A DNA stretch of 64,000 nt. Source: Sphingobacterium psychroaquaticum. Lineage in GTDB: Bacteria > Bacteroidota > Bacteroidia > Sphingobacteriales > Sphingobacteriaceae. The stretch spans positions 124,729 to 188,728 of the forward strand of contig NZ_FXAU01000007.1 of NCBI RefSeq assembly GCF_900177625.1. The letters are read 5' to 3'. Positions within the stretch are counted from its first letter, which is position 1. Each line of letters opens with the position of its first letter. This document shows, piece by piece, positions 52,382 to 60,839 of the stretch. The notes under the pieces were generated by a model. It ran no database searches and was not told the origin of the DNA. It saw only the letters and a program-made list of their open reading frames with translations. The position numbers and the translations under genes are program-made.

Positions 52382-52555
52382 TTATCTTTGATGTGTGATG
52401 TTGTAAACAAATTCTCCTGCGGCATAACCAGCTCCATATGCTGCTCCGCCCACTAAAATTACGAGCTTAACAAGAGATTTTATGCCACCTTCCGTTTTCC
52501 TTGCTTCTGTGAAGTCTAATTCACTAACTAAGCCATTTTTTAATAAGTTCTCCAT
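52382..52555 (-). CDS. Bacteriocin-like peptide with double-glycine leader
   Basis: A 57-residue peptide. Residues 1-24 look like a class II leader (MENLLKNGLVSELDFTEARK then TEGG): hydrophobic residues alternate with Glu and it ends in Gly23-Gly24. The 33-residue core is cationic at its start (IKSLVKLVILVG) and then glycine/alanine-rich (GAAYGAGYAAGEF), ending YNITHQR, the pattern of class IIb bacteriocin cores with GxxxG helix-packing motifs. Export would need a C39-peptidase ABC transporter, which is not in the window. A decayed paralogue lies directly upstream and a small membrane peptide 3 bases downstream. Function as a bacteriocin or signal is inferred. Confidence 0.65.
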   Translation of the reverse strand: MENLLKNGLVSELDFTEARKTEGGIKSLVKLVILVGGAAYGAGYAAGEFVYNITHQR

Positions 52556-52561
52556 TTTATA

Positions 52562-52657
52562 CTATTTTGCTGCATTTCTGTAACCATTATAAAAACCAAC
52601 TCCAGCAGCAACAAATTTATTCCTACTCTATTTTGCCTTTTCGGAATTCTGCAATCC
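52562..52657 (-). pseudogene. Decayed double-glycine-type peptide
   Basis: One frame reads LQNSEKAK, a TAG stop (52628-52630), then SRNKFVAAGVGFYNGYRNAAK and a stop at 52562. LQNSEKA resembles a leader, and AAGVGFYNGYRNAA resembles the Y-x-x-G-Y core of the intact peptide downstream. There is no start codon in frame after the previous stop at 52658. It ends six bases before the intact gene. Confidence 0.4.
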
Positions 52658-52888
52658 TTAAGTATAACACTAAAGTAGGTTTGCTCAGTGCACAAAAAAA
52701 GCATTGAAATAATCTTTGTGAAAGAAATGGCCGGGTATTGTGTTCTTTAACTCAAGTTTAGTGAGAATGGATCATTTACGATCCATCGATGAAAGATTTA
52801 TATCTTGATTATTTTTCTAAGATGTTGAATACATCTTGTCGCTAGATGGGTTTGGGATCGTGTATATAATATATTCGGGTTGGCTCTA

Positions 52889-52967
52889 GTGATTTTCAGC
52901 TCTTCATAACATAAAAAAAAGCAACTCATTTGAGTTGCTTTTTTCGTAGCCCGTAGGGGAATCGAAC
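52889..52967. repeat. att-like direct repeat R: tRNA-Glu 3' end plus terminator
   Basis: Partner of 52114-52192, same length, overlapping the 3' 21 bases of the intact tRNA-Glu. In its terminator stem one base pair differs from copy L in a compensated way (A-T against G-C). Confidence 0.8.
52913..52944 (-). terminator. Terminator of tRNA-Glu
   Basis: GCAACTCA pairs with TGAGTTGC around TT, with A run and T run on the two sides; it lies directly after the tRNA on the minus strand. Confidence 0.88.
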
Positions 52968-53018
52968 CCCTGTTTCAAGAATGAAAATCTTGCGTCCTAA
53001 CCCCTAGACGAACGGGCC
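52947..53018 (-). tRNA. tRNA-Glu (anticodon TTC)
   Basis: On the minus strand: acceptor GGCCCGT/ACGGGCT with a terminal G-U, D-loop TAGGGGTTAGGAC, anticodon stem CAAGA/TCTTG with loop TTTTCAT (anticodon TTC), T-arm CAGGGGTTCGATTCCCC. 72 bases with discriminator A at 52947, no encoded CCA. Confidence 0.96.
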
Positions 53019-53116
53019 AATTGCTTTTGGTGATGCAAATATAAGAGCAATATTTGTATCACCAAAATAAATTAAAGCAGTTTTTTGTAATCTATTGACA
53101 TTGAAAAGATTATTTT

Positions 53117-54391
53117 TTAAATAAGATCAAAGCCGATATCTCTACGGAAATATTTACGCTCGTAGAAGATTCTTCCTGCATCTGCAGTCGCCTGTTGCAG
53201 TGCATCAAGCAAGTTATCTTGCAGCGTTGTTACTGCGATTACTCGACCTCCTGCTGTTACTACTTTCCCGTCCACCAATTTGGTGCCTGCGTGGAACACG
53301 ATAGAGTCCTCTACATTTTCAATATTCAATATCTCCATCCCCGATTCGTAGGCGCCCGGGTATCCACCAGCAACCAACATTACGGTTACAGCCGTTTTTG
53401 TGCTCACAGTGAAAGAACGTGTATGCAAATCTCCTTGCGCGACCCCTTCAAATAGATCCAATAGGTCAGATTCGATACGAGGCAATACTGATTCTGTTTC
53501 AGGGTCACCCATGCGGACATTATATTCAATGACAAAAGGGTCTCCATCCACATTCATCAAACCGATAAAAATAAAGCCTTTATATGGGATATTATCCTTT
53601 TTTAAGCCATCGACAGTCGGTTTAATAACGCGTTCCTCTACTTTGCTTAAAAAGGTTTCATCTGCAAAAGGAACAGGAGAGATAGAACCCATTCCACCCG
53701 TATTCAGTCCTGTATCGCCCTCACCGATGCGTTTATAATCCTTCGCAGAAGGCAATACCTTGTAGGAATTTCCGTCGGTCAATACAAATACTGAAAGTTC
53801 AATGCCTTTCAAGAACTCTTCGATAACAACGACAGAACTTGCTTCACCAAATTTTGCATCATCAATCATTGCTTTAAGCTCCGCTTTGGCATCTTCCAAG
53901 GTTTCACAAATCAAAACACCTTTTCCCGCCGCCAATCCATCTGCTTTAAGAACGATAGGTAGCTTTTGCGTTTCCAAATATGCCAATCCATCTGCGAGGT
54001 TTGATTTGTCAAACGACTTATAGGCAGCCGTTGGGATATTATGACGTATCATAAACTCTTTAGAGAAGTCTTTTGATCCCTCCAACTGGGCACCTAAGCG
54101 CTCTGGTCCAATAACAGGGATATGTTTTAAGTCGTCACGTTCTAGGAAGAAATCATGAATACCTTTTACTAAAGGCTCTTCAGGACCAACGACCACCATA
54201 TTAATGTTGTTGTCCAATACAAATTGTGCGATGCCTGTAAAGTCTGTTACTTTCAGGTCTACATTCTGTCCGTATTGATGCGTGCCAGCGTTGCCTGGGG
54301 CAATAAATAGTTTCGGCGATTTAGGACTTTTCGATAGTTTGTAAGCAAAGGCAGATTCACGTCCGCCCGAACCGATGATTAGGATGTTCAT
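53117..54391 (-). CDS. purD: Phosphoribosylamine--glycine ligase
   Basis: A 424-residue ATP-grasp enzyme forming glycinamide ribonucleotide in purine synthesis. NILIIGSGGRESAFAYKL is the N-terminal domain signature, VVVGPEEPLVKGI follows, GLAAGKGV binds ATP, and YNVRMGDPETE holds the metal-binding residues. Length is standard. It is monocistronic, next to tRNA-Glu, and separated by 193 AT-rich bases from the divergent 881-residue protein gene. Confidence 0.97.
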   Translation of the reverse strand: MNILIIGSGGRESAFAYKLSKSPKSPKLFIAPGNAGTHQYGQNVDLKVTDFTGIAQFVLDNNINMVVVGPEEPLVKGIHDFFLERDDLKHIPVIGPERLGAQLEGSKDFSKEFMIRHNIPTAAYKSFDKSNLADGLAYLETQKLPIVLKADGLAAGKGVLICETLEDAKAELKAMIDDAKFGEASSVVVIEEFLKGIELSVFVLTDGNSYKVLPSAKDYKRIGEGDTGLNTGGMGSISPVPFADETFLSKVEERVIKPTVDGLKKDNIPYKGFIFIGLMNVDGDPFVIEYNVRMGDPETESVLPRIESDLLDLFEGVAQGDLHTRSFTVSTKTAVTVMLVAGGYPGAYESGMEILNIENVEDSIVFHAGTKLVDGKVVTAGGRVIAVTTLQDNLLDALQQATADAGRIFYERKYFRRDIGFDLI

Positions 54392-54584
54392 GGCAGCAAA
54401 GATACCGATGTAAATTAATAATCTATAGAAATTAAGTTATATGATGTTATTTTCTCTATTTGATTGTGATTAAAGGCTGTATAGCACGCGAGGGGGATCT
54501 GAAAAAATAATAATTAGGTAATACTTTAACGATTGTATTTGATAATATTTTTATCTAAGTTTAAATAAAAATTAACCTGCTATA

Positions 54585-57230
54585 ATGAACTTAAAGAAAC
54601 TACAGCTCCTTTGCTTGCTTTGTTTACCATTTACCATTTTTGCACAGGATGTTCAATCGCTTCTTGCTAAGATTAACAGCTATCATGACCATAGGCCGAT
54701 AGAGAAGTTGTATGTGCATTTGGATAAGCATACTTACACGGCAGGTGAAACTATTTGGTTTAAACTATATGATGTTGTCGGGGTGGAAAACTTACTTTCT
54801 AATCTGAGCAATATAGCTTATGTAGACTTGATTGACCCGAAGGGGGATAAGATACAAAGTGTCAAAATTCCTGTTACCAGTGGTTTGGGTATCGGTGATA
54901 TCAGCCTTCGGGACACCCTGATTGAAGGGACGTACCGCGTCCGCGGGTATACCAACTGGATGCGGAATGATAGTAGTATGTATTTTTTTGATCAGCCAGT
55001 AAATATTAGTAATGGACGTTCGGATAATGTGATTACAAGTTCTACTGTGGAGGGCAATCAATATATCATTCGGCTGGAAGACTTGAATAAAAAAGCACTA
55101 GAGAAAGTTACGGTTCGTTACTCGATGGAGAAGAACGGGAAGGTCGTAAAACGGGGGAAAGTAACTAGTGATGAGAACGGAGAAATTATACTTCCTTTCC
55201 AAGAAGAGCAATTTGGAGCACGACTGTCGATTTCCTTTGACAATGCGAACAAGAATAGTGTAGAGAAAATTTTTAAGCTTCCGGCGGGTATTGCACAAAA
55301 AAACAGTGTTCAGTTTTTTGCTGAGGGAGGAAATTTCTTGTTGGGCGGGTTGAATAATTTAGCGATTAAATCGCTGCGACCAGATGGTAAGGGGATAAAA
55401 TCCAAGACATTGATCCTGACAGAGAAGAGCGATACGGCTGCCATGGTGGAAACGAATGAGCTCGGGATGGGGGCGTCTATGCTATACATCGATCATGAAG
55501 GGCCATTGCGGACAAAAACCACTTTTGACGATGGAACCATCGTGGAGAGTGAACTGCCAAAAGTGGTTGCCTCTGGATATAATATGGTGGTAAATAATGC
55601 TGGTGCAACTAAATTGTTTGCGCAGGTCAACTTAACGGAAGATAAACGGACCAATCAAGATATTTATTTCTTGGTGCAGTATTTAGGGCGTGTCTACTAT
55701 GTTTCAAAGCAGAAGGCAAGTAAGAGGGAGATAGCGTTTGTCGCACAAAAGGCTGATTTACCTTCAGGCATATTAACGATTACTATTTTAGATCATAATA
55801 TGGTCCCTGTGGTGGAGCGGCCAGTATTTTTATATAAAGAGGAGAGTCGCTTACCTTTATCCGGACAGACAGAGGGTAGTGTATACGGCGCACGTAAAAA
55901 AGTAACGGTGCAGCTGGAAACGGGGAAAGCAACGGATACCGTGCGGAATGCTGCGTTATCGGCATCTGTCGTTGATCTAAGTACGGTTGGTGGAATGCCA
56001 AATTTGATGGGTAATATATATAGCAGCTTATTTCTACAGGCTGATATTAAAGGGTATATCGAAAAGCCTGGTTTCTATTTCGATGGGGAAGTTAAGGTTA
56101 AAGATATAGATTATCTCTTATTGACGCAGGGATGGCGAAAAATCGATATACAAGGCTCTTTGGATACTGCAGCACCAGCCTTTGCACCTGAGAAGGGAAT
56201 TACAATTGCGGGACAAACCCGTAAACTAGGACGTAAGGCTCCTTTTCCAAACGCGAAGGTAACGTTGGTGTCGACAAAGAATTTTATGGATTTTATTGAT
56301 ACAACCTCAAACGAGAATGGTGATTTTGTTTTCGATGAACTCTTCTTTCCGGATAGTGTGAAGTTTTTGGTTACAGCTAAAGATACCAAAGGCAAGAATA
56401 ATATTGATATCGTTGTGCCAGGAGAAACGGCGCCAATCGTGGGAGCTAATCGTAATAGCCCCGATGAATTAAATAATGTTAACCAATTGTTGGCAGCGGA
56501 CCTTACACGATCCAAGCAATATTTTGCGGGTTTAGAATCACAAGGATTGATGGAGAAAAGCATTGCGATCGAGTCTGTGACGGTGACTGCACGTGCGCCA
56601 CGAAAAAAAGCTTCTGAAAACTCATCTAATCTGAATGGCCCAGGTAATGCTGATCAGGTGATCACCGCGGAGGAGTTGGAGACTTGCGCAACGCTAGAGA
56701 TGTGTTTGCAAGGTCGGTTGATGGGCGTGATGTTTCAAAATGGAGTACCACATACCACTCGGGGTGGAGGCGAAATGCAAGTCGTGCTCGATGGAATGTA
56801 TATTGAGGGGGATCAGTTATCGATGATTAACCCCGTGGATGTGCAAAGTGTAGAAGTTCTGCGGAATGCAAGCTATACGGCTATTTACGGAATGCATGGA
56901 GGGAACGGTTTGATAATCATCACCTCCAAGACGGGTAAGGATGCGATGCGTAACTATGTGCCTAAAGGTATTTTGACAGTTCAACCTAAAGGTCTTCACT
57001 TGAACAAGACATTTTACAAACCTGTATATGAGGTGGATTCAGATAAAAAGCTAAACCAGGATTTACGTAGTACAATCCATTGGGAACCAAATATTATTAC
57101 GGATCAAGCGGGGAACGGGAAGTTTGATTTCTATACCGCCGACCGCCCAGGTAAGTACCTGATTACGGTCGAGGGAATAGATTTTATGGGAAGAATTGGT
57201 CGCAAGACGATAGAGATAGAGGTTAAATAA
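54585..57230 (+). CDS. Large exported protein with MG2-like repeats and a barrel-less TonB plug domain
   Basis: An 881-residue protein with a signal peptide (to about residue 21, IFAQ). Residues about 30-150 resemble an alpha-2-macroglobulin MG2 domain (EKLYVHLDKHTYTAGETIWFKLY, EGTYRVRGYTNWMRN). A carboxypeptidase-regulatory-like domain follows near 530-600 (GITIAGQTRKLGRKAPFPNAKVTL). Residues about 690-790 form a TonB-receptor plug (LQGRLMGVMF, MQVVLDGMYIEG, VQSVEVLRNASYTAIYGMHGGNGLIIITSK). No barrel follows. Such proteins are common in Bacteroidota and of unknown function; an envelope scaffold role is a guess. Confidence 0.82.
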   Translation: MNLKKLQLLCLLCLPFTIFAQDVQSLLAKINSYHDHRPIEKLYVHLDKHTYTAGETIWFKLYDVVGVENLLSNLSNIAYVDLIDPKGDKIQSVKIPVTSGLGIGDISLRDTLIEGTYRVRGYTNWMRNDSSMYFFDQPVNISNGRSDNVITSSTVEGNQYIIRLEDLNKKALEKVTVRYSMEKNGKVVKRGKVTSDENGEIILPFQEEQFGARLSISFDNANKNSVEKIFKLPAGIAQKNSVQFFAEGGNFLLGGLNNLAIKSLRPDGKGIKSKTLILTEKSDTAAMVETNELGMGASMLYIDHEGPLRTKTTFDDGTIVESELPKVVASGYNMVVNNAGATKLFAQVNLTEDKRTNQDIYFLVQYLGRVYYVSKQKASKREIAFVAQKADLPSGILTITILDHNMVPVVERPVFLYKEESRLPLSGQTEGSVYGARKKVTVQLETGKATDTVRNAALSASVVDLSTVGGMPNLMGNIYSSLFLQADIKGYIEKPGFYFDGEVKVKDIDYLLLTQGWRKIDIQGSLDTAAPAFAPEKGITIAGQTRKLGRKAPFPNAKVTLVSTKNFMDFIDTTSNENGDFVFDELFFPDSVKFLVTAKDTKGKNNIDIVVPGETAPIVGANRNSPDELNNVNQLLAADLTRSKQYFAGLESQGLMEKSIAIESVTVTARAPRKKASENSSNLNGPGNADQVITAEELETCATLEMCLQGRLMGVMFQNGVPHTTRGGGEMQVVLDGMYIEGDQLSMINPVDVQSVEVLRNASYTAIYGMHGGNGLIIITSKTGKDAMRNYVPKGILTVQPKGLHLNKTFYKPVYEVDSDKKLNQDLRSTIHWEPNIITDQAGNGKFDFYTADRPGKYLITVEGIDFMGRIGRKTIEIEVK

Positions 57231-57231
57231 G

Positions 57232-58548
57232 CTAGTCTCTAAGTTTCTCGACGCGTGACGGCGTTTGCTCTCCCTTGATGATGCCCATTACACCAGTGGC
57301 AATAGCTTCAATGGTGGCGTTTATATTGTTCATGTTGAGCGTAGAGACTTCGTCTTTTACGGTATGATAATATTCGTCTTTGTCAATTTGCGAGGTAGAA
57401 AAGGTATGTGCGGGTACCCCCAGAGCTGCTAATACGGCGTTGTCGCTGCGGTAGAATAGATTCTGCTGCGGGTAAGGGTCTGGGTGAAAGGTGAAGGCGG
57501 TACCTTTTACTTGCTCTTGCATAAGTTGCGCCAGATTGGAGCTTTTGTATCCTGTAACATAGAGTGAGTTCGGACCAAACTTTGAATCTTTACCGATCAT
57601 TTCAATGTTTATCATGGCGACAACTTTGTCGGGGTCAATATTGTTGGAGAAGTATTTTGAACCAAACATTCCTATTTCTTCGGCGGTGAACGCAACGAAA
57701 ATTAAGGTTCGTTCGTTTTGATCTAGCTTCTGGAAATGTTTGGCCAAGCTAATCATAGCTGTCGTACCTGAGGCATCATCATCAGCTCCGTTGGCAATCG
57801 AATCTTGACCGACAGGTGTTACGATGCCCAGATGGTCGTAATGTCCGGAGAATACAACAAATTCGTCGGCCTTAGATTTTCCTGGAATTACAGCTGCGAC
57901 ATTAAATAAAGGCAAATCTTGTCTTTTTGTACTAGCTTGAATGTTAAAGGAATTGATGGCCGTTTGTTTCAGGATAAACACTTTGCTTGGACCTGCCGCT
58001 ATGTCTTGGTCTTGCTTCGTTGTTACATTTTCGCGTGAAAAGATCGTTTTGAATCGTGCCAGCATATCGGCAAAAGACGGATCTACCCAGACGATGTTAT
58101 TGTTCGGGTTATTGCGTACGATTTCTCGGAATCGCATAGAAAAATCTTCTCCTTTTTTTATTTCCAGCTGTTCAATATTGCTTTTTTCTGTCCATTGAAT
58201 TTGGGGTGATGCACTAATGACAACAAATTCTTGTGCTTGGATATTATTATGGTTGACCTGTAGGACCTGTTCTCCGGGCGTTATTCGGGTGACGTGAAAA
58301 GTTTGACGGTAATTGTCTTCTGTATATGGTTTTAGGCCTGCTTGGCGAAACTCATTGGCAATAAAATCGGCTGCTTTATCAATGTCTTTCGTGAATGATG
58401 CGCGCCCGCGCATATCATCAGAAGCAAGTGTTTCAATAATACGTTTTACATCCGTGGGGTCTACACTTTGTGCAACACTTACTTGCGCCATACAGGCATA
58501 TGCTGTGGCTAAGCAGGAGAGAAATGATAGTACTTGTTTTTTATTCAT
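57232..58548 (-). CDS. Exported M28-family zinc aminopeptidase
   Basis: A 438-residue peptidase with a signal peptide to about residue 26. The M28 catalytic domain shows SGHYDHLG (first zinc His with Asp), NGADDDASGT (bridging Asp), AFTAEEIGMFGSKYF (catalytic Glu and metal Glu), and a later His near GVPAHTFST and DEYYHTVKDE. A PA-like insertion precedes it. It releases N-terminal amino acids in the periplasm. Its stop lies one base from that of the convergent 881-residue gene. Confidence 0.9.
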   Translation of the reverse strand: MNKKQVLSFLSCLATAYACMAQVSVAQSVDPTDVKRIIETLASDDMRGRASFTKDIDKAADFIANEFRQAGLKPYTEDNYRQTFHVTRITPGEQVLQVNHNNIQAQEFVVISASPQIQWTEKSNIEQLEIKKGEDFSMRFREIVRNNPNNNIVWVDPSFADMLARFKTIFSRENVTTKQDQDIAAGPSKVFILKQTAINSFNIQASTKRQDLPLFNVAAVIPGKSKADEFVVFSGHYDHLGIVTPVGQDSIANGADDDASGTTAMISLAKHFQKLDQNERTLIFVAFTAEEIGMFGSKYFSNNIDPDKVVAMINIEMIGKDSKFGPNSLYVTGYKSSNLAQLMQEQVKGTAFTFHPDPYPQQNLFYRSDNAVLAALGVPAHTFSTSQIDKDEYYHTVKDEVSTLNMNNINATIEAIATGVMGIIKGEQTPSRVEKLRD

Positions 58549-58727
58549 GATCTATACTGTATTATTTGAGCGGGTTACAATCTTGTTAAATGGTGGGACA
58601 AGTTACAAAAAACATCACTTATATAGCGGAGATGTTCGCGTTGTGGCATTGCATATAAATATAAAAATAGGTAAGTTTGGTAGACTTTATGTGGCGTTTG
58701 GTAGCCCTAGAGATAATAAAAACAACT

Positions 58728-59042
58728 ATGAAAGAAGTTACAGTTCAAGAGTTAAAAGGCATGATCGATAGCAACGAAGATTTTCAATTAATCGACGTTC
58801 GTGAACCTTTTGAATACGAAGTATCACACATTAACGGATTAAATATCCCATTAGCAGGTATTGTTATTGAGGCGGATAAGATTGCAAAAGATAAACCTGT
58901 TATTATTCAGTGTCGTTCTGGGAAAAGAAGTGCGCAGGCGGTGATGTTGTTAGAGCAGCAAGGGTTTGATAACTTAGCGAATCTAAAAGGCGGAATATTG
59001 GCATGGAAGGAAGAGATCGATCCAGAAATGGATGTTTATTAG
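58728..59042 (+). CDS. Single-domain rhodanese
   Basis: The start at 58728 (MKEVTVQELKGMIDSNEDFQLIDVREPFEYE) gives 104 residues; 17 codons upstream are not family-like. The active-site loop is IIQCRSGKRSAQA with the persulfide-forming Cys at about residue 65. DVREPFEYEVSHINGLNIPL is the conserved N-terminal half. It carries sulfane sulfur in the cytoplasm; GlpE-like. Two small membrane-protein genes follow on the same strand. Confidence 0.92.
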   Translation: MKEVTVQELKGMIDSNEDFQLIDVREPFEYEVSHINGLNIPLAGIVIEADKIAKDKPVIIQCRSGKRSAQAVMLLEQQGFDNLANLKGGILAWKEEIDPEMDVY

Positions 59043-59105
59043 GATAAATTAGTCACCTAAAAGTGCGTTTCTAATCCCTGAAAAGAAAATGTGTAACTTT
59101 ATCAA

Positions 59106-59396
59106 ATGAAAGATTTGGTGCATCAAACAAGACAAGCTTTTTATTTTAGTCTTGGTTTTTACATATTGGCTATTGTTCTCAAGGTGCTGTATTTCTCCCT
59201 GGCAGATGTGTTGATAAGCATTGCTTTGCTACTATCGTTGTTATGGGTGGTTTTAGTTTTACGAGAGATCATGATGTCAACACAACTATCCACAACCGAG
59301 CGCATGCTCTTATGCATCTTTATCGTGTTTGGTAATGTGTTGGCTGGGGTTGCCTATTTCTTTTTTATCCGAGAACGCGTATTGGGAAAAAAGTAG
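59106..59396 (+). CDS. Small membrane protein, three helices, unknown function
   Basis: 96 residues with hydrophobic helices at about 11-30, 32-52 and 65-88, and a basic C terminus (FFIRERVLGKK). No family is recognised. It lies 63 bases after the rhodanese gene and 10 bases before another small membrane-protein gene, suggesting a small operon. Confidence 0.65.
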   Translation: MKDLVHQTRQAFYFSLGFYILAIVLKVLYFSLADVLISIALLLSLLWVVLVLREIMMSTQLSTTERMLLCIFIVFGNVLAGVAYFFFIRERVLGKK

Positions 59397-59406
59397 AACA
59401 AGAGAG

Positions 59407-59631
59407 ATGACTAAGTATTTTATTTTAAACGTTGTATTGAACTTTGCTATTGCCTTTTTAGTTTATAGTGCGGTCGTATCTTTTCAATCGGGAAATCAAC
59501 TCGTATTATTTGCTGCTGTAGCCTTATTGGTTGTGTTAGTTTATTTGAAGGTGGTTTTGCTTAAGATTGTTAAAAAGAATGCAAAAGAAAAAGCAAGTTC
59601 CACGGGAAGCAAACCCGTTAAGAAAAAATAA
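59407..59631 (+). CDS. Small membrane protein, two helices and a basic tail
   Basis: The start at 59407 (MTKYFILNVVLNFAIAFLVYS) gives 74 residues, with helices at about 4-22 and 29-50, and a Lys-rich tail ending KKK. The open frame extends 26 codons upstream, overlapping the preceding gene in another frame; those are rejected. No family is recognised. Confidence 0.6.
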   Translation: MTKYFILNVVLNFAIAFLVYSAVVSFQSGNQLVLFAAVALLVVLVYLKVVLLKIVKKNAKEKASSTGSKPVKKK

Positions 59632-59657
59632 AAAGGGAGCTTAAAGCTCCCTTTTTT
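59629..59657. terminator. Bidirectional terminator before gcvT 3' end
   Basis: GGGAGC pairs with GCTCCC around TTAAA, with A run and T run on each side. Confidence 0.85.
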
Positions 59658-59663
59658 AATGTT

Positions 59664-60746
59664 TTATTTTACGAAAGGTGGTTTTTTAACTACCGCTTTT
59701 ACCGATTGGTTACGAATAGAAATAAAAATTTCTGTTCCCTCTTTGGTGAAAGCGTTGTCAACGTAACCCAAACCGATAGATTTTTTCAGTGTTGGCGACT
59801 GTGTACCTGAAGTAACACGGCCAATTTTATTGCCTTCTGCATCCACAATTTCGTAGTCATGACGTGGTATACCGCGGTCTATCATTTCGAAGCCTACGAG
59901 CTTTTGTGATACGCCTTTCTCTTTTTCTGCTTTTAGCGCTTCGCTGTTTACAAAATCTTTTGTGAATTTAGTAACCCAACCTAAGCCCGCTGCTAAAGGA
60001 GACGTGTTGTCATCAATATCGTTACCGTACAAGCAGAAGCCCATTTCTAAACGCAGTGTATCACGCGCTCCTAAACCGATTGGTTTGATACCATATGGCG
60101 CGCCTGCTTCGAAAATAGCGTCCCATACTTTTTGTGCATCTTCGTTCGCTACATAGATTTCGAATCCACCAGCTCCCGTATACCCTGTTGCAGAAATCAA
60201 TACATTGTCTACACCTGCAAATGTTCCTTTTTGGAAGGTGTAGTATTCCATTGGAGCAAGCTCCAGTTCGGTCAACGACTGTAATGCATCTGCTGCCTTA
60301 GGGCCTTGAACAGCAAATAGGGAAGTGTTGTCCGAAATGTTTTTCATATCAACACCAAATGTGTTGAATTTGCTGATCCAGTTCCAGTCTTTTTCAATGT
60401 TGGAAGCATTGACCACCAAGAAATATGTTTGTTCGTCGATACGGTAAATTAAAAAATCGTCGATTACACCACCTGTCTCATTTGGGATATAGGCATATTG
60501 CACTTTTCCATCGTAGAGCTTAGACGCATCGTTCGAAGAGATTTTTTGGATTAGATCTAATGCTTTCTCTCCTTTAAGGATGAATTCTCCCATGTGGCTC
60601 ACATCGAAAACGCCAACACCTTGACGGACGGTTTCGTGTTCGTCATTGATTCCAGAATACTGAACAGGCATGTTGAAGCCAGCAAAAGGTACCATTTTCG
60701 CACCAAGCTTGATATGGTGCTCGGTTAGTGCAGTGTTTTTACTCAT
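59664..60746 (-). CDS. gcvT: Aminomethyltransferase, T protein of the glycine cleavage system
   Basis: A 360-residue folate-dependent enzyme that takes the aminomethyl group from lipoyl-GcvH, releasing ammonia and forming methylene-tetrahydrofolate. [15 protein letters not shown] and [11 protein letters not shown] are the N-terminal signatures, [14 protein letters not shown] the folate-site motif, and [18 protein letters not shown] carries the conserved Arg/Asp residues. It is transcribed alone, 25 kb from gcvP. Confidence 0.96.
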   Translation of the reverse strand: MSKNTALTEHHIKLGAKMVPFAGFNMPVQYSGINDEHETVRQGVGVFDVSHMGEFILKGEKALDLIQKISSNDASKLYDGKVQYAYIPNETGGVIDDFLIYRIDEQTYFLVVNASNIEKDWNWISKFNTFGVDMKNISDNTSLFAVQGPKAADALQSLTELELAPMEYYTFQKGTFAGVDNVLISATGYTGAGGFEIYVANEDAQKVWDAIFEAGAPYGIKPIGLGARDTLRLEMGFCLYGNDIDDNTSPLAAGLGWVTKFTKDFVNSEALKAEKEKGVSQKLVGFEMIDRGIPRHDYEIVDAEGNKIGRVTSGTQSPTLKKSIGLGYVDNAFTKEGTEIFISIRNQSVKAVVKKPPFVK

Positions 60747-60839
60747 GTCAATTATATAAATCTTATTTTTTCAAAAATAGTCAAAAAAAGACCATTTCAA
60801 GCCTCAATTATTATCAAATCTTTAATTCACGCAATCGAT

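Noticed and set aside
52768..52786. TGGATC/GATCCA hairpin within the island segment as a terminator
   Set aside because: Six base pairs without an adjoining T run on either strand; left unassigned.
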